This document shows positions 10,047 to 19,238 of a stretch of 64,000 nucleotides of DNA, piece by piece. The position numbers and the translations under genes are program-made. Source of the stretch: Clostridium collagenovorans DSM 3089 (GTDB lineage: Bacteria > Bacillota > Clostridia > Clostridiales > Clostridiaceae). The notes below the pieces were generated by a model. That model was given only the letters and a program-made list of their open reading frames with translations, made no database searches and had not been told where the DNA came from. The stretch lies in assembly GCF_900130005.1 (NCBI RefSeq), contig NZ_FQXP01000005.1, positions 1 to 64,000 of the forward strand, given 5' to 3'. Position 1 is the first letter of the stretch; each line of letters begins with the position of its first letter.

Positions 10047-13000
10047 TTATCTAAATAAATTTTTAAACCAGCTAATCATATTTCCTTCTGATCTGCTAAC
10101 TGATTTATCCTTTTCATTTTCTATTGCATTTAATCCTACATATCCCATAGAACCTTGTGCACCACTGTTGCTTTTATTAATTCTAAAGTTATAGTCAATA
10201 TTGTTATAACCCCAAGTGTATATTGTTACATAATACTTACCTGCTTCTAATGTAAACTCATCTGTAGCTCCACCCTGTGGGTATGCAACATTCCTATCAT
10301 TCTCATCTTTAATATTCCAAGTATATTCTGAGCTTGTTCCTTGAGTACTAAAGTTGAATGTAGTCCTTTCATTTACATTAAAGTAGAATTTATCAGTATA
10401 ATCTCCAGAGTTAACATTTAATGCTCCTCTTATATCTACACCTAGCTTAACTGGTCCATTAGCTTCTGACTCTGAATTATTTGGTTCTGATTCTGCAATT
10501 ATACCTGGATTGCTTGGAGTAACAGTTCCGCTTCCAGCTCCTCCAACATTACCTTTTATATCAATTTTGTAAGTTCCAGTTTTGTCCCAGTTGTAATTAA
10601 CTAAATAATATTTTCCTGGTGTAGCCTCGAATTCTCCAACTGCTGCATTTCCTTGTACATCTTGTTTCCATGCATACATATTCTTCAAATCATCTGCTGA
10701 ATAAACAGACCAATTCATAGCATCTGGAGTCATTCCTGTTGTTGTAACTTTTATTTCTACTGGACCTTCTTCTTTTACTTCAAAGTAATAATAATCCATT
10801 TCACCTGTCTCATCAAAAGCACCACTTACTTGAGTTCCAGCAAATATAGGGCCTGTAGCATCAGCATAACTATTATTTGGTTCTACTTCATAAGTAATTC
10901 CATTAACAGCATCTTGTGTTACTGTCACTACTTGAGTTACTGAATTTTCAAGACCTTCATTATCTTTTACTGTTAAGCTCACTGTATATTTACCAGGTTT
11001 GCTATAAGTATGGATTGGGTTCATTTCTTTACTTGTAGTATTATCTCCAAAATTCCATTCATAAGAAACTACACCCTTATCGTCAGTTGAAGTATCTCCT
11101 TTAAATTGTATAGCGGTATTTACTTCACTTGATTCTGGAACTACTATTTTAGCAACTGGTGGTTCAGGTTGTTCTACCACTATATTCTTAGGAAGTTCAC
11201 CTGTATAAACAACATCAAAAACAAAATTCCCATTGTTATCTACTCTATGATTTACATAGTATGCAGTTACAGTTTTAAATCCATTCCAAGAATGAGTGTC
11301 TAATGTTTTAAGATTATCATTTACAATCTTATCCATTGATTCCTTATCTGCAAGTTTGCCTTGAGATTTTCCACCTGTATAAGTCCCTCTGAAAGTAAAC
11401 GCATTATCAAAGTGAGATTTTTGAGTAGTTGTAACTCCATCTTTTAATTTAGCAACAGAGTTTAGCTCTTCAACTATACCATTTAAATCTCTTTCTCCAA
11501 TTTTAGCTAGGTAATCATCTGATACTAATGGAACATTATAACTCTTATAATTATCTACTAATTTTTGAATATGTCTTTGATATTCATTATTTAATGCTGA
11601 ATCATTGCTCCATTTTTCACGTAAAGCATCATAAGCAGCTACATCATTCTTCATTATTGCATTTATTAATTCATCATAAAGATCTTTTCTATTTTCATAC
11701 AAATAATTGTGGAATGCCCAAGCGTAGTTATACATATCCCATCCACTGTCATATGTTGCATTTAAGGTTTTAGATAAACTCCATCTTGATGCTGGATCTA
11801 CCATTAATGTTCCAATCATAGTTTGTCTAACTTTTACACCCTCATAACGTGTTGAACCAGCGAATAACTCTGCTCCACCTTCTTCATACCAGTTTAGTCT
11901 TCCCTTGTCATATAAATCTCCAGAACCCCACATACCTGGTACCATATATCTACCTTGAATATAGTGAGTAAGTTCATGACGGAATAACTCTTCCAAAGTT
12001 AGGTAGCTATCTTCAGTTGTTCTTTCATAAGTATAGAAAGTACCGTCTCCTTCAATGTATAATCCACCATTATCTACTGATAATTTATTAAACACGTTGT
12101 TTAACTTATATTCCTTTGGACTGTTATATATAACAACTCTTAATATATCATCAGGATTTCCTTTTTCTAATGGAGTATCACTTCCGATTACTCTAAATAA
12201 TTGACTTTTAACTTCTTTTAATGCCCAATAAAGTCTTTGAACCTTTTCTTCTGAAACCTTATCTCCTGTTTGGAATAATACTGTTCCATTATCAAAACTA
12301 TAAGACTTTGAAAGATACTTTTTCTTACCATCTTCTATTATCTTATTTTTATCTAATACATTTCCATTAACATCTTTGCTATCATAGTTATAAGATAATG
12401 TATTTACTACTTCAAAATATTGTGCTCCTAAATATTCATATAAGCTTAAACACTCTGTTAATACTTCATGGCATCTCTTAGGATTACTATGAACTTTTCC
12501 TAGAGTACCCATCATATATATTCCATTATTTATCATCCAAGCTGTCTCTGAGTTAAGCTTTGATGGTCCTAGTTTTGCAACTCTTATAGTTTGTTCTATA
12601 TAGTTATCTATTCTTCCGTACCATTGACTCTTACTGTAATCAGAATCCTTTTCGTATTTTAAAGAAGATATATCATACTCTATACCTGATAATATATTAT
12701 ATAGAGCTGTACCCTTATCATTATTAAGAGAATAGCTATCGAAATTATCAACAAAATCCCTAACAATTGATGTACAGTTATTAATTACCTCTACATCTGT
12801 AGCACTATTCCATATTAAAGAACCAACAGCTGATACCATCTCATCATTTTTAGCTGTTCCAAGTCTGAAGTTTGGATTAGCTTGTAAAGCTTTAATTGCA
12901 GGTATTGCCTTTGATTTTTCTTCTCTAGTTGATAAGTAACTTAAACTAGGGTTATGGAATCCTAAATAATAACCCGCTCTTAATACTTCAATTAAATTTG

Positions 13001-13538
13001 GTATTCCCTTATTATCAGTTGAAGTATAAGTATAAGCCTTAGATCTTATAGCATCTATAAGTGCTTGTACACGATATTTATCAGCATAGAAAGTTTGGTT
13101 ACCATCATTGTACTTAAATAAATCTGTTATAAGTCTAAAATCACTTAAGTTACAAACAGTATCAACCATTTGTCCATAAGACATTTGTGATAATTGTGCC
13201 ATAGTGTAAGTTGTAGACACATTTTCTTCCGCATAATTTTCTACATTAGCTACTCTTAAAAATTCTGGAGTTGTTAACTCAGGTACACTTTCTCCAGCTT
13301 CAGTTACTGTTTCCACCCCTTCTTTATCTGCTAAATCTGATAAAGAACCTAAAGGTGCTTTCTTCTTTTCACTACTTTCTCTTAGCACAACCCCGTTAGG
13401 AACTTTAACTTGAGAAGCTAGTACTACACTGCTTCCACAAGTAGAAACTAACATAGCTGTACATATTGAACAAAGAACTGCTTTTGAAATTGGTTTTCTT
13501 CTAATATTTTTTTCAGATGATTTCTTTACATTTTTCAT
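10047..13538 (-). CDS. Collagenase 3 (M9B), shortest domain array
   Basis: Complete secreted collagenase of 1163 residues. I start it at ATG 13538 (MKNVKKSS), which matches the paralogues and has GGGGG just upstream; a longer frame from 13577 would put that ribosome site inside the gene. Order: basic signal peptide (1-41), M9N, catalytic domain with HELTH 521-525 and EEGGAE, one PKD (about 785-870), two PPC/collagen-binding domains (about 885-1000 and 1010-1120), and the tail ending SWFKNLFR shared with collagenase 2. It is the shortest of the array and closest to the usual length for the family. The substrate is extracellular collagen by homology. Confidence 0.96.
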   Translation of the reverse strand: MKNVKKSSEKNIRRKPISKAVLCSICTAMLVSTCGSSVVLASQVKVPNGVVLRESSEKKKAPLGSLSDLADKEGVETVTEAGESVPELTTPEFLRVANVENYAEENVSTTYTMAQLSQMSYGQMVDTVCNLSDFRLITDLFKYNDGNQTFYADKYRVQALIDAIRSKAYTYTSTDNKGIPNLIEVLRAGYYLGFHNPSLSYLSTREEKSKAIPAIKALQANPNFRLGTAKNDEMVSAVGSLIWNSATDVEVINNCTSIVRDFVDNFDSYSLNNDKGTALYNILSGIEYDISSLKYEKDSDYSKSQWYGRIDNYIEQTIRVAKLGPSKLNSETAWMINNGIYMMGTLGKVHSNPKRCHEVLTECLSLYEYLGAQYFEVVNTLSYNYDSKDVNGNVLDKNKIIEDGKKKYLSKSYSFDNGTVLFQTGDKVSEEKVQRLYWALKEVKSQLFRVIGSDTPLEKGNPDDILRVVIYNSPKEYKLNNVFNKLSVDNGGLYIEGDGTFYTYERTTEDSYLTLEELFRHELTHYIQGRYMVPGMWGSGDLYDKGRLNWYEEGGAELFAGSTRYEGVKVRQTMIGTLMVDPASRWSLSKTLNATYDSGWDMYNYAWAFHNYLYENRKDLYDELINAIMKNDVAAYDALREKWSNDSALNNEYQRHIQKLVDNYKSYNVPLVSDDYLAKIGERDLNGIVEELNSVAKLKDGVTTTQKSHFDNAFTFRGTYTGGKSQGKLADKESMDKIVNDNLKTLDTHSWNGFKTVTAYYVNHRVDNNGNFVFDVVYTGELPKNIVVEQPEPPVAKIVVPESSEVNTAIQFKGDTSTDDKGVVSYEWNFGDNTTSKEMNPIHTYSKPGKYTVSLTVKDNEGLENSVTQVVTVTQDAVNGITYEVEPNNSYADATGPIFAGTQVSGAFDETGEMDYYYFEVKEEGPVEIKVTTTGMTPDAMNWSVYSADDLKNMYAWKQDVQGNAAVGEFEATPGKYYLVNYNWDKTGTYKIDIKGNVGGAGSGTVTPSNPGIIAESEPNNSESEANGPVKLGVDIRGALNVNSGDYTDKFYFNVNERTTFNFSTQGTSSEYTWNIKDENDRNVAYPQGGATDEFTLEAGKYYVTIYTWGYNNIDYNFRINKSNSGAQGSMGYVGLNAIENEKDKSVSRSEGNMISWFKNLFR

Positions 13539-13710
13539 TAATAATTCCCCCTTAGAAGTCACTACAATTTCCCCCAAAACTAACCTAATAAAAACAGTAA
13601 AAAACTCACTTAAAAATATAAAGTATTACTAAGCTGCCCCCCTCTTTCATCATTTTCATAATTTTCAGTTTTTTATTTAAACTTTAAATTATAAAGTTTA
13701 TAGCATTTAT
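13539..13710 (-). promoter_or_regulatory. Collagenase 3 promoter and leader with dyad and SD-like tract
   Basis: The dyad AAACTTTA, 5-nt loop, TAAAGTTT lies at 13679-13699 and contains TATAAT on the minus strand. TGCTATAAA, an extended -10 candidate, overlaps its upstream edge. A GAAAGAGGGGGG tract (about 13635-13647) lies about 100 nt before the ATG, and a TTTTTTACTGTTTTTATTAG segment matching copy 2 follows. Beyond the dyad, 13710-14850 is more than 1.1 kb of very AT-rich DNA in which I see no gene. Confidence 0.5.
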
Positions 13711-14860
13711 ATGAATTTTTTATTTAATAACATAAATTTTTGTATATTTTTTTATTAATTTTTTTATTTAATTTATTTTTTCACAATATATCACAGAATT
13801 TTATAGCTTTCAAATTTTTCATTCTACATTTTTTTCATTTTTATGCTTCAAAAAACTTTATATGTAATATATTCACTTGTTTTTTTAATAATATTCCTGT
13901 TCCTTTACTTGCTAGTTTAATTTTTCAGACTATTTTTCTTGCTTATTACAATTTTCATTTGTTAAGGATAGCTTTACCTTTAAGACCTAACTATCGATTT
14001 AAATTTAACTATTAAAATAGATGTTTTTAAACTTGCTTATTATTCTATTAATTAAATCAAAGCTATTCTATTAAATTAACGCACTTAATTAATTTAGTAC
14101 TAAAAATCAAAATAACCAAATCTTTATTTCTCTTAGTTTTTAAAAATTTTATACTTTTACTTATAAATAAATTTTATAAAATGTAGTTTTTGTTTTTACT
14201 TTATCTAGTTACTACTTCATATATTCAATTTTGACTTTCAATTTATCTATTTTATTTATTTTATACCTCTATTTATTTTTAATTTAATTCAATTTATTTT
14301 TTTATTTATAGATAAAAAATTTTATTTATTTAATTTCTTTTACTCCTTTATTACTTATAGTTATTTAAATATTACCGACATTAAATTTTTTATACACTCT
14401 ATTCATCTAAGCTTAACCCAACTAATTTTTATGTGTTTCCCACATATTTATTCCTAATTTTTATGCATTTTATAAATATTTATCTATATAAAATCATATA
14501 TTACTTTTATGATTAATATTTATATTTTCTTTGCTAACTTACAAAATGCTTAACACACTTAGAAGTTAATCCTCTTTTACTTCGATGTAATTCTTGTTTC
14601 ACTATATGGAGATTAGATTTTTAATGAATTTACATTTTAACTTTGATTTAGATATTTAGATTTGATTTAGATTTAAAATGAAAAACTTTTTACTCTATAC
14701 GTATAATACACATATATATTTTTTCTACTAAACAACATTCATTATATTTATTATGTACCATTCATTTTAGAATAAACATAACCATTATTAGGAATTTAAA
14801 ATATTAATTATATCTTTAATATTCTAAAATCATAATAAAATATGAACATATAAAATTAAA

Positions 14861-14898
14861 AGTCCATAGGATTTTCTTTTTCTTACTCCTATGGACCT
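14861..14898 (-). terminator. Terminator after the 277-aa gene
   Basis: AGTCCATAGGA (14861-14871) pairs with TCCTATGGACCT (14887-14898). The minus-strand transcript continues with ACTTTTAATTTT, a normal intrinsic terminator tail, about 57 nt past the stop codon. Confidence 0.75.
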
Positions 14899-14954
14899 TT
14901 ACTTTCATTAATTTATATTTAGTTCAAATATAATTATATTCTTTAAGATTTTTA

Positions 14955-15788
14955 TTATTTTCTAAGTAAGTCTAATCTTAAAGCCACGTTTTCTTTTTCT
15001 ATAGCTCTCAATCTTTGCTCATATTGTGCTTTACTCATTCTTAAAACACTATCATATGTTGATACGATTTTAATCAAATAATTTATAGTTTCTTCTAGCT
15101 TACTTAAATCCATTACATTTTTACTCTTAAATTTCCACCTGAATGTTCTCTTATTTTTTTGGGTTCTCTCTCTTATATATCCTAAATCTGTACTGAAGTT
15201 ATTTATAAATTTTACTTTATCAAAATTACTTAAAAGAGCATCTACGTATAATGGCTTTATACTCTCTATAAATTCTTCATCTATATAACTTTTTTCTTCC
15301 AAATTATTTTTAGCTACTTCTACAACATTTTGAAGTTTTTTATTATTTTCTTCTTTTAATCCTGGAAGTTTATTAAATAATTCACTTAACTGTGCAGCTT
15401 GAGGAACTTGTTTTTCCACAAGAATCTCTAATCCATGTAGACATTGCTCAAATTCCCTTTTTTCTCTCTCAATATCAGCTTCACTTTGTATTGCTTTTAC
15501 TAAAGAGCTTCTACTTTCATTATCACATAAAATCTCACCATAATAAAATATTCTTGCCAACTTATCAATTATTTGCTTATTATCTACAAGTTCATCATTT
15601 TCATTTATATATAAAACCCCATTATTTCCTTGAGATAACTTTTGTAAATTTTTAGATTTAAACTTTACTTCTCTATATGTATTTCCATTAAGTTTAGCAT
15701 TCTTAGACACATATATTGCCTCTCCAAACTTCTTATGCTTTTCTAATTTTTTCTGTAGTTCCACAGATGCAGTTTCATAAAAACTCAT
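14955..15788 (-). CDS. Hypothetical coiled-coil protein, 277 aa
   Basis: Not recognised. A real gene is supported by a GGAGG ribosome site 6 nt before ATG 15788, the 277-residue length and a good terminator after it. The protein has no signal peptide or membrane segment and is rich in Lys, Glu and Leu. Predicted helices are at about 90-170 (EREKREFEQCLHGLE) and 230-277 (SKAQYEQRLRAIEKEN), with a basic patch RTFRWKFKSKNVM near 215-228. It appears monocistronic between the collagenase array and the ptb-like gene. A cytoplasmic structural or nucleic-acid-associated protein is possible, but nothing in the sequence shows a function. Confidence 0.75.
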   Translation of the reverse strand: MSFYETASVELQKKLEKHKKFGEAIYVSKNAKLNGNTYREVKFKSKNLQKLSQGNNGVLYINENDELVDNKQIIDKLARIFYYGEILCDNESRSSLVKAIQSEADIEREKREFEQCLHGLEILVEKQVPQAAQLSELFNKLPGLKEENNKKLQNVVEVAKNNLEEKSYIDEEFIESIKPLYVDALLSNFDKVKFINNFSTDLGYIRERTQKNKRTFRWKFKSKNVMDLSKLEETINYLIKIVSTYDSVLRMSKAQYEQRLRAIEKENVALRLDLLRK

Positions 15789-15946
15789 AACATGCCTCCA
15801 TATTTTATATTTATGAAATTTTCTAAATATTTTCGTAATATTATTTTATCATAGCTACTAGGTACTGTATACTGTTAATTGAATACTTAAGTTTCACTTA
15901 TATAATTCATATTAATATCTATACTATATAATTAATCACATTATCT

Positions 15947-16840
15947 CTAGCACAACAAACTTCCTAAAGCTATTGAATATATTTTTGATTTTTCTGAATC
16001 AGCTCTAGATACTAATACTATTGGACATTTAGCTCCCATAATTACTCCAGCATTTTCAGCCTTTGCAAAATAACTTAAAGCTTTTCCTAATGCATTTCCC
16101 ACCTCTATGTTAGGAACTAATAAAATATCAGCATCTCCTGCAACTTCACTTGTAATCCCCTTATGTTTAGCTGCTTCTATGCTAATAGCATTGTCTAAAG
16201 CTAAAGGACCATCTATAATACAATTCTTTATTTGATTTCTTTTACACATAACTGTTAAACTTGCAGCATCTAAAGTGTTTTCCATAGCCACATTTACATT
16301 TTCTACAGCTGCTAATACAGCAACCTTAGGTTTTTCTATGCCTAACTTATTAGCTAAAAACACAGCATTATTTATTATGCTTATTTTCTCTTCTAATGTA
16401 GGATTTAATATCATTCCTCCATCTGTTAAAAATAAAAGCTTATGATAAGTACTGACACTATAAAGCATAGTATGTGAAAGAACCTTTTCTTTTCTAAGTC
16501 CATATTCTTTATTTAGAACTTGTCTTAATATATCAGAAGTATTTAACATACCCTTCATAATAAAATCTGCTTTTCCTGAGCTTACTAATTTAACTGCCAT
16601 TTTAGCACATTCTACATTATCTTTTTCATTAATTATTTCTATATTATTTAACTCTAAATTTTCTTTTTTGCATATTTCTAATATTTTCTCTTCATTTCCA
16701 ACTAAAATAGCATTTATCACATTTAACTTTACAGATTCAACTATAGCTTTAATAACAACTTCATCATGTGCTGCTGCTACAACTAATGTTTTCTTATCCC
16801 CTTGTTGTGCCTTTACCATAATATCTTCAAAACTTCTCAT
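15947..16840 (-). CDS. ptb: Phosphate butyryl/acetyltransferase family protein (Ptb-like)
   Basis: 297-residue protein of the phosphate acetyl/butyryltransferase family, which exchanges CoA and phosphate on short acyl groups (butyryl-CoA to butyryl phosphate). Family features visible are the N-terminal TLVVAAAHDEVVIKA strand-helix, FIMKGMLNTSDILR, LFLTDGGMILNPTLEEK, the VAVLAAVENVN segment, IDGPLALDNAIS and VPNIEVGNALGKAL. The length is normal for Ptb (about 300). Classical ptb is followed by a butyrate kinase gene; here the next gene downstream is unrelated, so the partner kinase must lie elsewhere or the substrate differs. The start has AAGG upstream. A phosphate acetyltransferase-like role on another acyl group remains possible. 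Confidence 0.88.
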   Translation of the reverse strand: MRSFEDIMVKAQQGDKKTLVVAAAHDEVVIKAIVESVKLNVINAILVGNEEKILEICKKENLELNNIEIINEKDNVECAKMAVKLVSSGKADFIMKGMLNTSDILRQVLNKEYGLRKEKVLSHTMLYSVSTYHKLLFLTDGGMILNPTLEEKISIINNAVFLANKLGIEKPKVAVLAAVENVNVAMENTLDAASLTVMCKRNQIKNCIIDGPLALDNAISIEAAKHKGITSEVAGDADILLVPNIEVGNALGKALSYFAKAENAGVIMGAKCPIVLVSRADSEKSKIYSIALGSLLC

Positions 16841-17041
16841 AAACCTTTTTCATCTCCCCATTAACTATTAAGACATTCTATTTTTAAATATATACTTTAA
16901 AATATTAAAACTTCCCTTTAATCCTCACTTAAACTTTATCATTCTAATATGGATTATAAAGATAGTTAAATTTATTTAGTTCACTTTATATATGAGATTA
17001 AAAATATTAGTTACTTTCTAAAAACTATATATTTAAAATGG

Positions 17042-17086
17042 GGCTAACTTTGATTTAATTCTATAGTAATTAAATCAAAGTTAGCC
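17042..17086 (-). terminator. Strong hairpin downstream of the FMN dehydrogenase gene
   Basis: A perfect 19-bp stem (17042-17060 with 17068-17086) has a 7-nt loop. On the minus strand it is followed by CCATTTTAAAT. It lies about 180 nt past the stop of the FMN enzyme. The 427-nt gap otherwise holds AT-rich DNA and the upstream region of the ptb-like gene. Confidence 0.65.
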
Positions 17087-17267
17087 TACTTATAGTTTAA
17101 ATTATATAATTTTTAGTTATCTCTATCATATCTAGACTAACTATCAATTATTATATCTATATTTTTCACAAAATGACTTTCAATATATTTATCTCTTATT
17201 ATTAAATAAATATAACTATCTAGATAATTAATGTAAAAAATATATACAATTAATTAGTACTTACATA

Positions 17268-18290
17268 TTATTTGTTTTTATATATTATTCTTTCATCTAT
17301 ATCCTTAATTGATTTACATCCTGTTAATACCATAGCAGATTTTAAATCGCTCTTTATTGTGTCTATATATGTTTTTACACCTTCACTACCATTTCCAAAG
17401 GATGCAGTTACAAAAGGTCTACCTATTAATACACCATCAGCTCCTAAAGCTAACATTTTTAATACATCTACCCCTGTTCTTACTCCACCATCAGCTAAAA
17501 CAGTTATTTTACCCTTAACAGCTTTAGCTATCTCTGGTAATACCTCTGCTACACCTGGTGTATGATCTAATACTCTTCCACCATGATTTGATACAACAAT
17601 TGCACTTACACCTGCTTTAACAGCTAATTTAGCTTCATCTGGTGTCATAATTCCCTTTAGTATGAAAGGTAATTTTGTGCTTTCTACTATTTGCTTTATA
17701 TCTTCTAAAGTCTTTGGCATAACTGGTTTTCCATGTAATGCTAATGTAAGTAATCCACAAGCATCAATATCCATTCCTACTGCAAAAGCTCCAGCAGCCT
17801 CAGCCATTTTAATTTTCTTTATAACATTAGAATTTTCCCAAGGTTTTATAAATACGATACCTCTTCCATCATGCTTCTTTAATTGTTCTAAGTTTGTTGT
17901 TAAAAATGAATCTACTGCCGTATCTCCAACCATAGGATATACTCCACTTTGAAGACATCCATCAATTACCCAAGATATATATTCTTCTTCAGTAAATTTT
18001 CCACCCATATTTAAAGTTGTTCCTGAAACAGGAGCTGCAAATACAGGAATACTCATATTCTTTCCGAATAATTTCACTTCCATATCTGGGTCCTTAGCAT
18101 CATGAATTGTTCTCATATTTAATTTTACTTCATCTAAGGAATCATAGTTAATTGTAAAGGCTTTTCCTGTTCCCTTACCGCCCATACCTGGAACTTCTCC
18201 TGCACATGTAATACCATTGCAAGCCTTACACACTCTACAACTTCCATTAAGATTTTCCTTTGCACTCTTTAATACTTCATTATAATTCAT
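17268..18290 (-). CDS. FMN-dependent alpha-hydroxy-acid dehydrogenase
   Basis: 340-residue TIM-barrel flavoprotein of the lactate oxidase/glycolate oxidase/L-lactate dehydrogenase family, oxidising a 2-hydroxy acid to the 2-oxo acid with FMN. Key motifs: PVFAAPVSGT near residue 80, FILKGIMTPDEA with the FMN-phosphate Lys, VVSNHGGRVLDHTPG carrying the catalytic His and substrate Arg, VLADGGVRTGVDVLKMLALGAD, and IGRPF near the C-terminus. The N-terminus carries Cys18, 21, 24 and 29 (CxxCxxCxxxxC), absent from classical lactate oxidases and suggestive of a small iron-sulfur site. It probably acts in anaerobic redox metabolism, not as an oxygen-using oxidase (inference). It is flanked by its own terminator and an AT-rich upstream region. 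Confidence 0.88.
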   Translation of the reverse strand: MNYNEVLKSAKENLNGSCRVCKACNGITCAGEVPGMGGKGTGKAFTINYDSLDEVKLNMRTIHDAKDPDMEVKLFGKNMSIPVFAAPVSGTTLNMGGKFTEEEYISWVIDGCLQSGVYPMVGDTAVDSFLTTNLEQLKKHDGRGIVFIKPWENSNVIKKIKMAEAAGAFAVGMDIDACGLLTLALHGKPVMPKTLEDIKQIVESTKLPFILKGIMTPDEAKLAVKAGVSAIVVSNHGGRVLDHTPGVAEVLPEIAKAVKGKITVLADGGVRTGVDVLKMLALGADGVLIGRPFVTASFGNGSEGVKTYIDTIKSDLKSAMVLTGCKSIKDIDERIIYKNK

Positions 18291-18450
18291 AGGTTTCCCC
18301 TCCCAATTACTATATATATTAACACATACAAGTTGTATCTCACTTAATATGTACGTATATTATGCTTTCATATATTATCCATTATAAATCAAAATCTAAA
18401 ATATTTCTTTAAATTTATCCCTTATTTACAGAAAAATAATTAAATATAAA

Positions 18451-18921
18451 CTATTTAACCATATTATTTAAATGCTCTATAAAATTTAACTCATTAAAAA
18501 TTTTTATTCCATTTCTATGTAATAACTCTGCTGTTACTCCATTTCCTCTTACCTTGTTTCCTTTAAAACTTCCATCGTATATTTCTCCATATCCACAGGA
18601 AGGACTTTTACTTTTTAATATTGCATACTTAACATTATAAAGCTTTGCTATCTTTAAAGCCTCTTCTGCTCCCTTTATAAAATTCTGAGAAACATCCTCC
18701 ATTTCATTATCAATAACTCTACACTTTTTACTTAAAACATCTTCACCACTTCCACCACATATTTCACTGCATTTTCTCGGAGTTGCCATCCCCCCTAATT
18801 GTTCAGGACAAACTATTATAGCTTTATTTTCTTTAACTAACTTTTCTATATCCACACAATAGTTATCATCTCCATTATATTTACACTTAACCCCACATAA
18901 ACAAGCACTTACTAATATCAT
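18451..18921 (-). CDS. DUF523 family protein, TudS-like
   Basis: 156 residues from ATG 18921, chosen because GGAGGGAAAA precedes it directly; a longer TTG start 12 nt upstream would swallow that site. Conserved DUF523 features are the N-terminal SACLCGVKCKYNG (Cys7, 9, 13), VCPEQLGG (Cys38), and KSKSPSCGYG (Cys109). In characterised TudS members, three Cys hold a [4Fe-4S] cluster that removes sulfur from thiouracil-type bases. The Cys7 or Cys9, Cys38 and Cys109 set fits such a cluster. The substrate here is unknown; sulfur salvage or RNA-base repair is a reasonable guess. Monocistronic by context. Confidence 0.85.
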   Translation of the reverse strand: MILVSACLCGVKCKYNGDDNYCVDIEKLVKENKAIIVCPEQLGGMATPRKCSEICGGSGEDVLSKKCRVIDNEMEDVSQNFIKGAEEALKIAKLYNVKYAILKSKSPSCGYGEIYDGSFKGNKVRGNGVTAELLHRNGIKIFNELNFIEHLNNMVK

Positions 18922-19238
18922 TTTTCCCTCCAACTATAGAATTAACTTTTTTTATTCCTTCATAAAAATATCCTTATAACCCTTAATAGCAAATTAAAGT
19001 AATTAAGTCGAATTATTTAACTACTTAATTTTACTCGCATTTTATCTAAGTTATACATTGCACTACCAAATTGAACTACTTTACGTGTATAACTTAAATG
19101 CTTGAATGTACTTAGATTTCATAGGTTTTATCTAAGTACACAAATCAACTAACTCTTTGGTTGTTTTATGGTTATGAATTTTCCTTAGTAGAATATTAAT
19201 AAATCCTAAGTCTTATTACTTCTTTTTAAACTCTAGAA

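Noticed and set aside
13539..13577. Upstream start for collagenase 3 at 13577
   Set aside because: The longer frame contains the GGGGG site that clearly serves ATG 13538, and both paralogues start with the MKNVKKSS equivalent.
13659..13673. CodY box in the collagenase 3 leader
   Set aside because: Only 11 of 15 positions match; a half-site in AT-rich DNA is expected by chance.
13740..14015. 91-codon plus-strand frame upstream of collagenase 3
   Set aside because: Phe-rich low-complexity translation from AT-rich DNA, without a ribosome site.
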